A model generated the notes under the pieces. The model searched no databases, was not told where the DNA came from, and worked only from the letters and a program-made list of their open reading frames with translations. This document shows positions 8,757-15,750 of a DNA stretch of 34,361 nt, piece after piece (within the stretch, counting starts at the first letter, position 1; each line of letters opens with the position of its first letter). This stretch comes from CAYPEK01 sp964409645 (GTDB lineage: Bacteria > UBP15 > UBA6099): positions 1 through 34,361 of the forward strand of contig CAYPEK010000039.1 of NCBI GenBank assembly GCA_964409645.1, in the 5' to 3' direction. A program made the position numbers and the translations under genes.

Positions 8757-9431
8757 ATGATTACAACCGAAACCCAAATTAAAAAATGGACAAAAGAAAA
8801 TCTGCTCGAAGAGCTGAAAAAGAGGAGCCAACCGGGGAACTCGATACGTTTTGATCCGCTGAGAAAAAATACATCGTTTGAAGATGCGGTGTATGAAGAA
8901 TTCGGGAGCTGGAAGCGCGCGATCGAAGAAGCGGGCCTGCATCCGAAAACGAAGCTTATCAACTATTGGACACCGGACGAAGTAATCAAGCGCCTGAAAA
9001 TGATCGCGGAGCGCGGCGAACAGATGAACACGCTCGCACTCGAAGTGAATCACCCGCGTCTGTGGAATGCGGCGCGCAGGTTGTTCAACAACATCGAGAG
9101 CGCGGTTCAGGCTGCCGGCTACGAATACGACAGTGTCAAAAAGAGACTTTCTTGGGACGAAGACGAAATCCGAAATAAAATCCGCGAGATGTATGAGAAG
9201 GGCGATGACATCACGCAGATTTCGATGATGAAAAAAGACTCGAAGCTGCTGGCCGCCGGCCAGAAGTTCTACGGTTCTTGGAGCCGCGCGGTGGAAAAGG
9301 CCGGCATCGACTACGCGAAAGCGAAGCAGCGCCATCGGGAACACAAGAACAACGAGAAAGCCGAGAAACGGGAAAAGTTCCGCGAGGTTTACTTCATGCA
9401 GGGCGGCCGTCTCATCAGGCTCGACAAATAA
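8757..9431 (+). CDS. Protein with three homing-endonuclease-associated repeats
   Basis: The 224-residue protein consists mainly of three repeats of about 55 residues. Each starts with a Trp (WTKENLL, WTPDEVI, WDEDEIR), runs through a helix, and ends in a pattern such as GSWKRAIEEAGL, NNIESAVQAAGY or GSWSRAVEKAGI. This matches the homing-endonuclease-associated (HNH-associated) repeat, a small helical unit believed to bind DNA. No HNH or other nuclease motif is present, so it is probably a DNA-binding protein and not an endonuclease. The C-terminal 45 residues are rich in Lys, Arg and Glu. The start has a strong CGGAGGG. It stands alone, ends at the terminator at 9460, and may be under the CRP-like palindrome just upstream. 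Confidence 0.7.
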   Translation: MITTETQIKKWTKENLLEELKKRSQPGNSIRFDPLRKNTSFEDAVYEEFGSWKRAIEEAGLHPKTKLINYWTPDEVIKRLKMIAERGEQMNTLALEVNHPRLWNAARRLFNNIESAVQAAGYEYDSVKKRLSWDEDEIRNKIREMYEKGDDITQISMMKKDSKLLAAGQKFYGSWSRAVEKAGIDYAKAKQRHREHKNNEKAEKREKFREVYFMQGGRLIRLDK

Positions 9432-9459
9432 TCTTTCTTTTAGTTTGCATTCAACAAAT

Positions 9460-9486
9460 AAAGAACCCGGCCAGCCGGGTTCTTTT
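9460..9486. terminator. Bidirectional intrinsic terminator
   Basis: AAAGAACCCGGC (9460-9471) and GCCGGGTTCTTT (9474-9485) form a perfect 12-base inverted repeat, with T residues after it on the + strand and A residues before it. It lies between the convergent genes ending at 9431 (+) and 9559 (-), so it can serve both. Confidence 0.9.
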
Positions 9487-9512
9487 CGTTTATGTCACTG
9501 CTAAATACCGGC

Positions 9513-9539
9513 CTTCGTGTCTCCGTGCCCTCTGTGTTG
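9513..9539. repeat. Short degenerate 9-base tandem repeat
   Basis: Three imperfect units of nine bases (CTTCGTGTC, TCCGTGCCC, TCTGTGTTG) follow each other in the gap between the terminator and the end of the yjfF-like gene. Comparable GTG-rich repeats are known from intergenic regions of many environmental genomes; no function is apparent. Confidence 0.4.
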
Positions 9540-9558
9540 GATAATCTTTTCGTATTTC

Positions 9559-10503
9559 TTATTTGATTCTGCCGGCGGTGCGCTGGACTACGCGCTGGAG
9601 GAGGATGAACAACAGCAGCAGGCCGCCGATGGCGATCTTTGTCCACCATGAACTGAGCGTGCCCTGAAATGTGAGGATGGTCTGAATCGTTCCGAGGATC
9701 AGCGTGCCGACGAATGTGCCCGCGATGTATCCGACGCCGCCGGTGAGAAGTGTGCCGCCGATGACTGTCGCCGCGATCGCGTCAAGTTCGAGCGCGGTTC
9801 CCGATGTGGCGTTACCTGAGCTTGTGTAGATCGTATATACGACGCCCGCGAGCGCTGAGAAGAACCCGCTCAGTGCGTACGCGCGCACTTTGATCGACGC
9901 CACCGGCAGTCCCATTAGTACCGCGGACTGCTCGCCGCCGCCGACTGCGTACACACCGCGCCCGAACCGCGTGAACTGCGTAATGTAGATCGCCGCCGCG
10001 GTCGCCGCGAGGAAGATTATCGCCGTGACAGGGAATACGTTTATGCTGAAGTTTTCCGCCGCCTTGTAGATCGCGTTGTTAATCGGCAGCGACTCCTGAC
10101 TGATGACGAGCGCCGCGCCGCGCGCGAGGAACATCCCTGCGAGCGTGACGAGGAACGGGGCGAGTTTGAAGTAGGCGATGAGCGCGCCCATGCCCGCGCC
10201 GAGTCCGGTTCCGATCAGGAGCGCGGCGGCTGCCGCCACCACCGGATTCACGCCCCAGCGCTTCATCAGCACTGCCATGAATATGCTCGTGAACCCGATC
10301 ATGGAGCCGACGGAAAGGTCGATCCCGCCGGTGAGTATAACGAACGTCATGCCGAGCGAGGCAATGCCGAGGAATGCGTTGTCGTTGAGCAAGTTGACGA
10401 AGACGCCCCACGTGAAGAATCCGGGATATTTAACCGATGCGCCCGCGTAGAGCAGCGCGAATACGGCGACGGTGGCGATGATTGGGATGTGCTTCCTCGC
10501 CAT
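9559..10503 (-). CDS. yjfF: Sugar ABC transporter permease, YjfF-like
   Basis: This is the second inner-membrane permease of a galactofuranose-type ABC importer. The 314-residue protein starts MARKHIPIIAT and has many hydrophobic segments with the GMTFVILTGGIDLSVGSMIG motif of the BPD_transp_2 (ribose/galactose) permease family. The open frame extends upstream to 10815, but that part overlaps the ytfT-like gene and is rich in Arg/His, so it is a shadow. The chosen ATG at 10503 overlaps the ytfT-like stop by one base (TGATG on the - strand), which points to translational coupling. The order matches E. coli ytfQ-ytfR-ytfT-yjfF. The exact sugar is inferred from that similarity. Confidence 0.9.
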   Translation of the reverse strand: MARKHIPIIATVAVFALLYAGASVKYPGFFTWGVFVNLLNDNAFLGIASLGMTFVILTGGIDLSVGSMIGFTSIFMAVLMKRWGVNPVVAAAAALLIGTGLGAGMGALIAYFKLAPFLVTLAGMFLARGAALVISQESLPINNAIYKAAENFSINVFPVTAIIFLAATAAAIYITQFTRFGRGVYAVGGGEQSAVLMGLPVASIKVRAYALSGFFSALAGVVYTIYTSSGNATSGTALELDAIAATVIGGTLLTGGVGYIAGTFVGTLILGTIQTILTFQGTLSSWWTKIAIGGLLLLFILLQRVVQRTAGRIK

Positions 10504-11495
10504 CACGAAACCGCCTTTCTGCGCAGCATTCCGCGGAATGATTCGGATTGCAGGAGGAACACCGCGAGCGCTGCCGCCGCCTTGACGACGAGCGCGTACT
10601 CGACGGGCACGTTCTGCGCGCGGATTGTGGTGGTGAGCGCCTGCATGATGAGCGCGCCGACAAGCGCGCCGATCAGCGAGTAGCGCCCGCCGGTGAGGGC
10701 GGTGCCGCCGATGACGACGGACAGAATCGCGTCGAGTTCCATGTACATGCCCGCGTTGTTGGCGTCTGCGGCCATGATCTTCGACGCGGCGATCGTGCCC
10801 GCCATCCCGCTGCACAGCCCGCAGAACATGTACGCGAAAATTTTTACCTGCGCCGCGCGGACGCCCGCGTAACGGCTCGCATCGACGTTATTTCCGACTG
10901 ATTCAATGAAAAGCCCCATTGCGGTGGCGCGCGTGAGAAGCGCGGCGAGCGTGAGGAATATCAGCGTGACGGTTGCCGTGAAAGGTAGTCCGAGGAAGTA
11001 TCCGTTTCCGACGAAGCCGAGACCGGTATGTGTGAATGTGATGATCTGTCCTTGAGTGAGAAGTTGCGCGACGCCGCGCCCGGCGACCATCAGAATGAGC
11101 GTGGAGATGATCGGCTGGATGCCGCCGATCGCGACGAGTCCGCCGTTCCAGAGCCCGCAGGCGAGGCAAAGCGCGAGAGTGATCGCGAGCGTTGCCGGGA
11201 GCCCGAAGCCGGGCCTGTTGATCAGCAGCGCGGCCACCGATCCGGCGAGCGCCATCACCGCGCCCACTGAGAGATCGACCCCGCCCGTTGCGATGACGAG
11301 CGTCATGCCGAGCGACACGAGCATTGTCGGCGACGCCTGATTGAGGATGTCGATCAGGTGTCCGTATAGCCGGCCGTCTTTCAGCTCGATGTGGAAGAAT
11401 CCCGGCGTGAATATTCCGTTGAAAACGAGAATCAGCGCAAGCGCAAGCAGCGGCCACAACAACCGCATTCCCGCACTGTTCGTTTTCTTCTTCAT
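10503..11495 (-). CDS. ytfT: Sugar ABC transporter permease, YtfT-like
   Basis: First permease of the ytfQRT-yjfF-type importer. The 330-residue membrane protein carries the family motif GMTLVIATGGVDLSVGAVMAL near residues 60-80 and about eight to ten hydrophobic segments. It should form a heterodimeric channel with the YjfF-like protein encoded immediately downstream, with which it shares one base at the stop/start junction. Upstream, 118 AT-rich bases separate it from the ATPase gene, so translation is not coupled there, although co-transcription is likely. Confidence 0.9.
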   Translation of the reverse strand: MKKKTNSAGMRLLWPLLALALILVFNGIFTPGFFHIELKDGRLYGHLIDILNQASPTMLVSLGMTLVIATGGVDLSVGAVMALAGSVAALLINRPGFGLPATLAITLALCLACGLWNGGLVAIGGIQPIISTLILMVAGRGVAQLLTQGQIITFTHTGLGFVGNGYFLGLPFTATVTLIFLTLAALLTRATAMGLFIESVGNNVDASRYAGVRAAQVKIFAYMFCGLCSGMAGTIAASKIMAADANNAGMYMELDAILSVVIGGTALTGGRYSLIGALVGALIMQALTTTIRAQNVPVEYALVVKAAAALAVFLLQSESFRGMLRRKAVS

Positions 11496-11617
11496 GTATG
11501 TTCCGCTTTACTATCCTGCGATTCTATTATCTGTTCTTTTAATCTTTTGTTTTTTGTTTTTCACTATATTCTATATTCTCTTTTTTCCCTCTATTCTTGC
11601 TATTGGCTACTCGCTAC
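11496..11617 (-). repeat. AT-rich repeat-like spacer between ytfR and ytfT
   Basis: Read on the - strand, the spacer begins at the ytfR stop codon with AAGTAGCGAGTAGC, then ATAGAGGGAAAA and a run of GAATATAGAATATAG. The same order of motifs follows the recJ stop codon at about 5396 on the + strand. CTATATTCTATA at 11564-11575 is identical to 5646-5657. I read this as a second copy of a degenerate intergenic repeat. Confidence 0.45.
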
Positions 11618-13119
11618 TTTTTTCCAGCTATCGTCTTCATGATCTCCGGCAGGCTGACCGCATCGCCGGTCAGCTCGTCGACCTGTTTGCCGTCCCGCAA
11701 CACGATCACCCGGTGGCTGTCACGCGCCACCTCTTCGAGTTCGGACGATATGAAAATGATCGCCATGCCTTCGTCGCAGAGCGATTCGATGTATTTCGAA
11801 ATTTCGGCCTTTGCGCCGATGTCCACGCCGCGCGTCGGCTCGTCGAGAATCAGCAGCTTCGGCTCGCTCGCCAACCATCTTGCAAGAATCACCTTCTGCT
11901 GGTTGCCGCCGCTGAGTTCGCCGATTGGCTTGTCAGCGTCCGGGGTGGCGATGTTCAGCGCCTTGATGTATTTATCCGCAAGCTCGGCGGCTTTGCGCTT
12001 CGGTATTCGGCGCAGCCATCCGCGCCCCGATTGCAGCGCGAGAATGATGTTGTCGCGGATCGAAAGGTCTGGAATGATTCCGTCGCTCTTGCGGTCTTCG
12101 GGGCAGAAACCGATTCCCGCGTCGATCGCCGCTCTCGGTGAACTCAATTTCAGTTGCCGGCCGCCTATTTCGATTGTTCCTGATTCCGGCCTCTCGACGC
12201 CGAATAGAAGCCGCACTGTTTCCGTCCGTCCCGAGCCGAGAAGTCCGGCGAGTCCGAGTATCTCTCCCTTGCGCGCTTCGAGCTTTATCGGCCCGACGTG
12301 TTTTCGCGAAATGTCCTTTGCCGTGAGAAACGCTTCCCCGGCGTGCGCCACGCCTTTGCGGCCGCCCGCCGCAGCTTCCGACGCGTCGCGGCCGATCATT
12401 TTCGACACAAGTTCGAGCCGGGGCAGTTTCGCCGCTTCGTACTCGCCGACGAGTTTGCCGTTGCGCAACACCGTGAAGCGGTCCGAAACCGCGTATGCCT
12501 GATCGAGGAAATGCGTGACGAATATAATGCCCATCCCGGCGGCCTTCAATTTCGCAATGACGCCGAAGAGTCGCTCGACCTCGGCGGCCGCGAGACTCGA
12601 CGTCGGTTCGTCGAGCACGAGCACCTTCGCGTCCACAGACAGCGCCCGCGCGATTGCGGTGAGTTGCTGTATGGCTATGGAATAGCTGCTTACGGGAAGC
12701 GAGACGTCGATCTTGAGGTCGAGTTTCGCCACCGCTTCCTCGGCGCCCGAGCGGATCCGCTTCCAATCGACCCGGCCGAGCCGCATAGGCTGTCTGCCGA
12801 GAAAAATGTTTTCCGCTATCGAAAGCTGCGGGATCAGATTTACTTCCTGATGGACGGCGCTGACGCCGAGCCGCTGCGCATCCGGAGGAGTGCGCGGCGC
12901 GATGTGTTTGCCTTCGAGTTCGATACGCCCGCCGTCCGGACGATATACGCCGGTTAGCACCTTGATGAGCGTGCTTTTGCCCGCGCCGTTCTCGCCCATG
13001 AGCGCGTGAACTTCTCCGCGCCGCAGTGTGAAATCGACGCCGTCGAGCGCGTGCACGCCGGGGAACACTTTCGTGATCCCCCGCATCTCAAGCAGTGCGC
13101 TCTGTCCGTTGTCAGCCAT
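11614..13119 (-). CDS. ytfR: Sugar ABC transporter ATP-binding protein, YtfR-like
   Basis: This is the cytoplasmic ATPase that powers the importer. The 501-residue protein has two fused nucleotide-binding domains. The first has Walker A GENGAGKST, a degenerate signature (YSIAIQQ) and Walker B LVLDEPTSSL. The second has a degenerate Walker A (GLLGSGRTE), an intact signature LSGGNQQKV and LILDEPTRGVD. This split of one intact and one altered site is normal for the RbsA/MglA/YtfR family. The next gene upstream on this strand encodes the binding protein and ends about 20 bases away, and the permeases lie downstream, so all four form one operon. Confidence 0.94.
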   Translation of the reverse strand: MADNGQSALLEMRGITKVFPGVHALDGVDFTLRRGEVHALMGENGAGKSTLIKVLTGVYRPDGGRIELEGKHIAPRTPPDAQRLGVSAVHQEVNLIPQLSIAENIFLGRQPMRLGRVDWKRIRSGAEEAVAKLDLKIDVSLPVSSYSIAIQQLTAIARALSVDAKVLVLDEPTSSLAAAEVERLFGVIAKLKAAGMGIIFVTHFLDQAYAVSDRFTVLRNGKLVGEYEAAKLPRLELVSKMIGRDASEAAAGGRKGVAHAGEAFLTAKDISRKHVGPIKLEARKGEILGLAGLLGSGRTETVRLLFGVERPESGTIEIGGRQLKLSSPRAAIDAGIGFCPEDRKSDGIIPDLSIRDNIILALQSGRGWLRRIPKRKAAELADKYIKALNIATPDADKPIGELSGGNQQKVILARWLASEPKLLILDEPTRGVDIGAKAEISKYIESLCDEGMAIIFISSELEEVARDSHRVIVLRDGKQVDELTGDAVSLPEIMKTIAGKK

Positions 13120-13142
13120 TAATAAACTTTAAATGTTCGAGT

Positions 13143-14132
13143 TCAATATTTCCGGGTCGGCAGCACTTTCGCTGCGACCGACTGATCGAATACTTCGTCC
13201 TTCACGATAATTTTCTTCTCGACTTTTTCGCCTTTCAGCGCTTGTTCGACCGCGATGAACGCCGCCGGCCCGAGAAGCGGGTTGCACTCAACAGTACAGT
13301 TCGACTTGCCCGCGACCATCGCCTCGAATGCTGCTTTAACGCCGTCGATCGAAACTATAATTATGTCTTTGCCGGGTTTAAGTCCGGCTTCCTCGATCGC
13401 TTGAATCGCGCCGATAGCCATGTCGTCGTTGTGCGCGTAAAGTGCATCGATTTTCAGGCCTTCGGACTTCGCTGCGCTGAGGAACGTTTCCATGACTTCC
13501 TTGCCTTTCGCGCGGGTGAAATCGCCCGTCTGCGATTTGACGATCTTGAGGCCCGGCGCCTTTGAGATTGCTTCCTCGAAGCCCTTCTTGCGGTCGATCG
13601 CGGGGGCCGCGCCGGGTGTTCCCTGCAATTCGACGATGTTTCCTTTGCCGTTCAGTTTCTTCGCGAGCCATTCGCCGGCCATGCGGCCCTCTGCGACAAA
13701 ATCCGACGCGATCAGCGTCGTGTAGAGCGTTTCATCGGACACCTTCACGCCGCGGTCCACGAGAATGACCGGAATTTTCGCCTTTTTGGCCGCCGCGAGG
13801 ACGGGTTCCCAGCCGGTTTCCACCACCGGGGCGAGGATTATCGCATCGACACCCTGCGCGATGAACGCGCGGATCGCCTTGATCTGGTTTTCCTGTTTCT
13901 GTTGCGCATCGGAGAACCGCAGGTCGATGCCCTTGTTTTTCGCCTCTGCTATGATCGACTCCGTCTCCGCCGTACGCCAAGAGCTCTCCGCGCCGATCTG
14001 CGAGAAACCGACGACGAGTTTCTTTTCCGCGCCGACCGCCTGAGACGCCTCTTTCTTCTTACTGCATGACGCGCCGCCGAACATAATCGCAACGGCTGCC
14101 GCAATGATGAAAACGCTCCTCAGTATCTTCAT
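13143..14132 (-). CDS. ytfQ: Sugar ABC transporter substrate-binding lipoprotein, YtfQ-like
   Basis: The protein binds the sugar outside the inner membrane and hands it to the permeases. It resembles E. coli YtfQ closely: GFSQIGAESSWRTAET, DAQQKQENQIKAIRAFIAQG, APVVETGWEPVL, VELQGTPGAAPAIDRKKGF and YAHNDDMAIGAIQAI are all family hallmarks. Unlike E. coli YtfQ it has a lipobox (GGASC near residue 25), so it is likely a lipoprotein anchored by Cys. ATG 14132 is chosen because GAGAGG lies seven bases upstream; a TTG at 14138 is too close to it. A well-formed promoter lies at 14205-14233. Substrate is probably galactofuranose or a related pentose/hexose. Confidence 0.93.
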   Translation of the reverse strand: MKILRSVFIIAAAVAIMFGGASCSKKKEASQAVGAEKKLVVGFSQIGAESSWRTAETESIIAEAKNKGIDLRFSDAQQKQENQIKAIRAFIAQGVDAIILAPVVETGWEPVLAAAKKAKIPVILVDRGVKVSDETLYTTLIASDFVAEGRMAGEWLAKKLNGKGNIVELQGTPGAAPAIDRKKGFEEAISKAPGLKIVKSQTGDFTRAKGKEVMETFLSAAKSEGLKIDALYAHNDDMAIGAIQAIEEAGLKPGKDIIIVSIDGVKAAFEAMVAGKSNCTVECNPLLGPAAFIAVEQALKGEKVEKKIIVKDEVFDQSVAAKVLPTRKY

Positions 14133-14204
14133 ATCCAAGCCTCTCTTTCTTATACCTTTTAATAATAGTGCCTGCCGCGCCGACTGCCCGCAGCCTATTC
14201 CGCG

Positions 14205-14233
14205 ATTTTATATCACGCCATGAACGCAGTCAA
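14205..14233 (-). promoter_or_regulatory. Sigma70-type promoter of the ytfQRT-yjfF operon
   Basis: On the - strand TTGACT (14233-14228) and TAAAAT (14210-14205) are separated by exactly 17 bases, a near-consensus promoter. The start would be near 14198, leaving a leader of about 65 bases before the ytfQ-like ATG. It lies between the esterase gene and ytfQ, so the transporter can be expressed apart from the esterase. Confidence 0.7.
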
Positions 14234-14297
14234 TTTTATGATGGTTACATAAAAATGTATTTAGATTTACCTATCTTCTGCGTCCTTTCGCTGTTTG

Positions 14298-15596
14298 TCA
14301 GTTCTTTTTGAATTGCCGGTCCGCGAAGTCGAGGTAGCGCAGCCAGTCGTAATCGGTGAGCGCGTGTCCCTTCGAGCGGATGTGGTAGCCTATCATGTCG
14401 CCGACGGGATCGTTGACGGCCGGCATCTCGGTGACGCCGAGACCGGTCTTCCCGAAAAGAGCATAAACCGGATCGGTGTTGACCGCCGACAGAAATTCGC
14501 CTTCCGGGTCCGCCCATTTGTCGTCAACCGCGCTCGCGACGTACAGCGGGCGCGGCGCGATGAGCGCGAGCAGCATGTGCTGGTCCAGAGGAAGCGCGGC
14601 CTCGTTGTCGTCGTATTTCCTGTAGTTCTCGCAAAACCAGTAAGGAAACTGGTTGTTGATGAGTGCCACCGTTTCGCCGTATATGCGCTTGCTGAGAGCG
14701 GCGCCCGTGCAGCCGGAATCGTTTGAGATCGCCATCGCGAAGCGCTCGTCCTGAGCGGCGGCCCATAGCGCGGTTTTCCCGCGGCGGGAGTGGCCTATGG
14801 CGATAACTTTGGTCGCGTCGATATCGGTGTCGGTCTCGAAATAGTCGAGCGCGCGGCTGAGACCCCACGACCAAGCGGCGATAGTCTTCCAGTCGTCAGG
14901 CGGTCGCTTCGAGCGGTCCGGGCCGGAGTACTCGCTGATGATTTTAGAGTCGTACGTCGCCGGGTCATCGGGCGCGATGCTGTCCGGGTCGATCGACGCG
15001 AAAGCGTATCCGCGTTCGAGGATCGCCACCGGCAGCATTTTACCCGGCAGCTTGCCGAGCTTCTTCGCTTTCTTTGAGGAGCCGCTTCCGGTCATGATGT
15101 ATTTGTTCAGGTCTTCCTTCATGTCCGCTAATATGTAGCCGGGCATCGGCCAGTCCTGCGTCTGTTCGAAATCTTTGATAATCAGCACGCCGACGAACAC
15201 CGGAACCGGTTTTTTCGCATTGTTCGGAATGAAAATGTGCATCAACATGCAGGGGCCGTCCGGCCTTTCCGTGAAACATACGCTCACCGATCTGCGTGTT
15301 GCCAATCCGTTATAAAGCTTGTTGTCTTCGAGGATCACTTTCGAGGTGATGTGCGCGGGTTTGCCGGGACTCCGGCCGTACACGTGGGTTCTGAAGAGTT
15401 CCAGAATTTCCGGGCGGCGCATCTTGACCCATGTTTCGGCGTCCGTCACGCGCCTGCCGTCTTGCAGCGTCAGCACATCCGGGAGGGTGTACGGAGGCAT
15501 TTTAGATTCGTCGTAGTTGGGCGGCGCGACCTCCGCCGCCGATGCCGCGAATCCTGCTGCAACCGCAATCAATATTGCAAGTAATATTTTCTTCAT
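14298..15596 (-). CDS. Secreted CE15-like glucuronoyl esterase
   Basis: Family CE15 enzymes cut the ester between 4-O-methyl-glucuronic acid on xylan and lignin alcohols. The protein starts with a clear Sec signal peptide (MKKILLAILIAVAAGF, cleavage probably after SAA). It is an alpha/beta hydrolase with the nucleophile motif GHSRRGKTALWAAAQDERF, matching the GxSRxGK signature of the family, and a C-terminal catalytic-His region (SKGHALTDYDW). The open frame continues upstream to 15722, but ATG 15596 has GGAG eight bases upstream and begins the signal peptide. It is followed by the sugar importer, which fits uptake of released hemicellulose sugars. Exact substrate is inferred; other acyl esterases of the fold are possible. 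Confidence 0.85.
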   Translation of the reverse strand: MKKILLAILIAVAAGFAASAAEVAPPNYDESKMPPYTLPDVLTLQDGRRVTDAETWVKMRRPEILELFRTHVYGRSPGKPAHITSKVILEDNKLYNGLATRRSVSVCFTERPDGPCMLMHIFIPNNAKKPVPVFVGVLIIKDFEQTQDWPMPGYILADMKEDLNKYIMTGSGSSKKAKKLGKLPGKMLPVAILERGYAFASIDPDSIAPDDPATYDSKIISEYSGPDRSKRPPDDWKTIAAWSWGLSRALDYFETDTDIDATKVIAIGHSRRGKTALWAAAQDERFAMAISNDSGCTGAALSKRIYGETVALINNQFPYWFCENYRKYDDNEAALPLDQHMLLALIAPRPLYVASAVDDKWADPEGEFLSAVNTDPVYALFGKTGLGVTEMPAVNDPVGDMIGYHIRSKGHALTDYDWLRYLDFADRQFKKN

Positions 15597-15665
15597 CTGG
15601 AATACTCCGTTCCGGTTTCGATATAGCATCGATACCGTAATTGGAACCCATTTTATCCGAAATGT

Positions 15666-15685
15666 GAATCGGAATGAATCGGAAT
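15666..15685. repeat. Two tandem copies of a 10-base repeat upstream of the esterase
   Basis: GAATCGGAAT occurs twice without a gap, 70-90 bases upstream of the esterase ATG and just upstream of a TAAAAT (read on the - strand). The position suits a regulator binding site, but that is inference. Confidence 0.35.
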
Positions 15686-15719
15686 ATGAAAAAAGCACAT
15701 TGAAAAAGCAATGCCGGAG

Positions 15720-15737
15720 CATCTGACATAGCAGATG
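15720..15737. terminator. Small hairpin after the copper ATPase gene
   Basis: CATCTG (15720-15725) and CAGATG (15732-15737) form a six-base stem with a six-base loop, 13 bases beyond the end of the copA-like gene. The T-rich side lies on the + strand, so as a terminator for the - strand gene it is poor. It may stabilise the mRNA end instead. Confidence 0.3.
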
Positions 15738-15750
15738 TTTTATGAGTGTT

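Noticed and set aside
10504..10815. N-terminal extension of the yjfF-like gene
   Set aside because: The extra part overlaps the ytfT-like gene in another frame and is Arg/His-rich. The ATG at 10503 gives the family's normal N-terminus.
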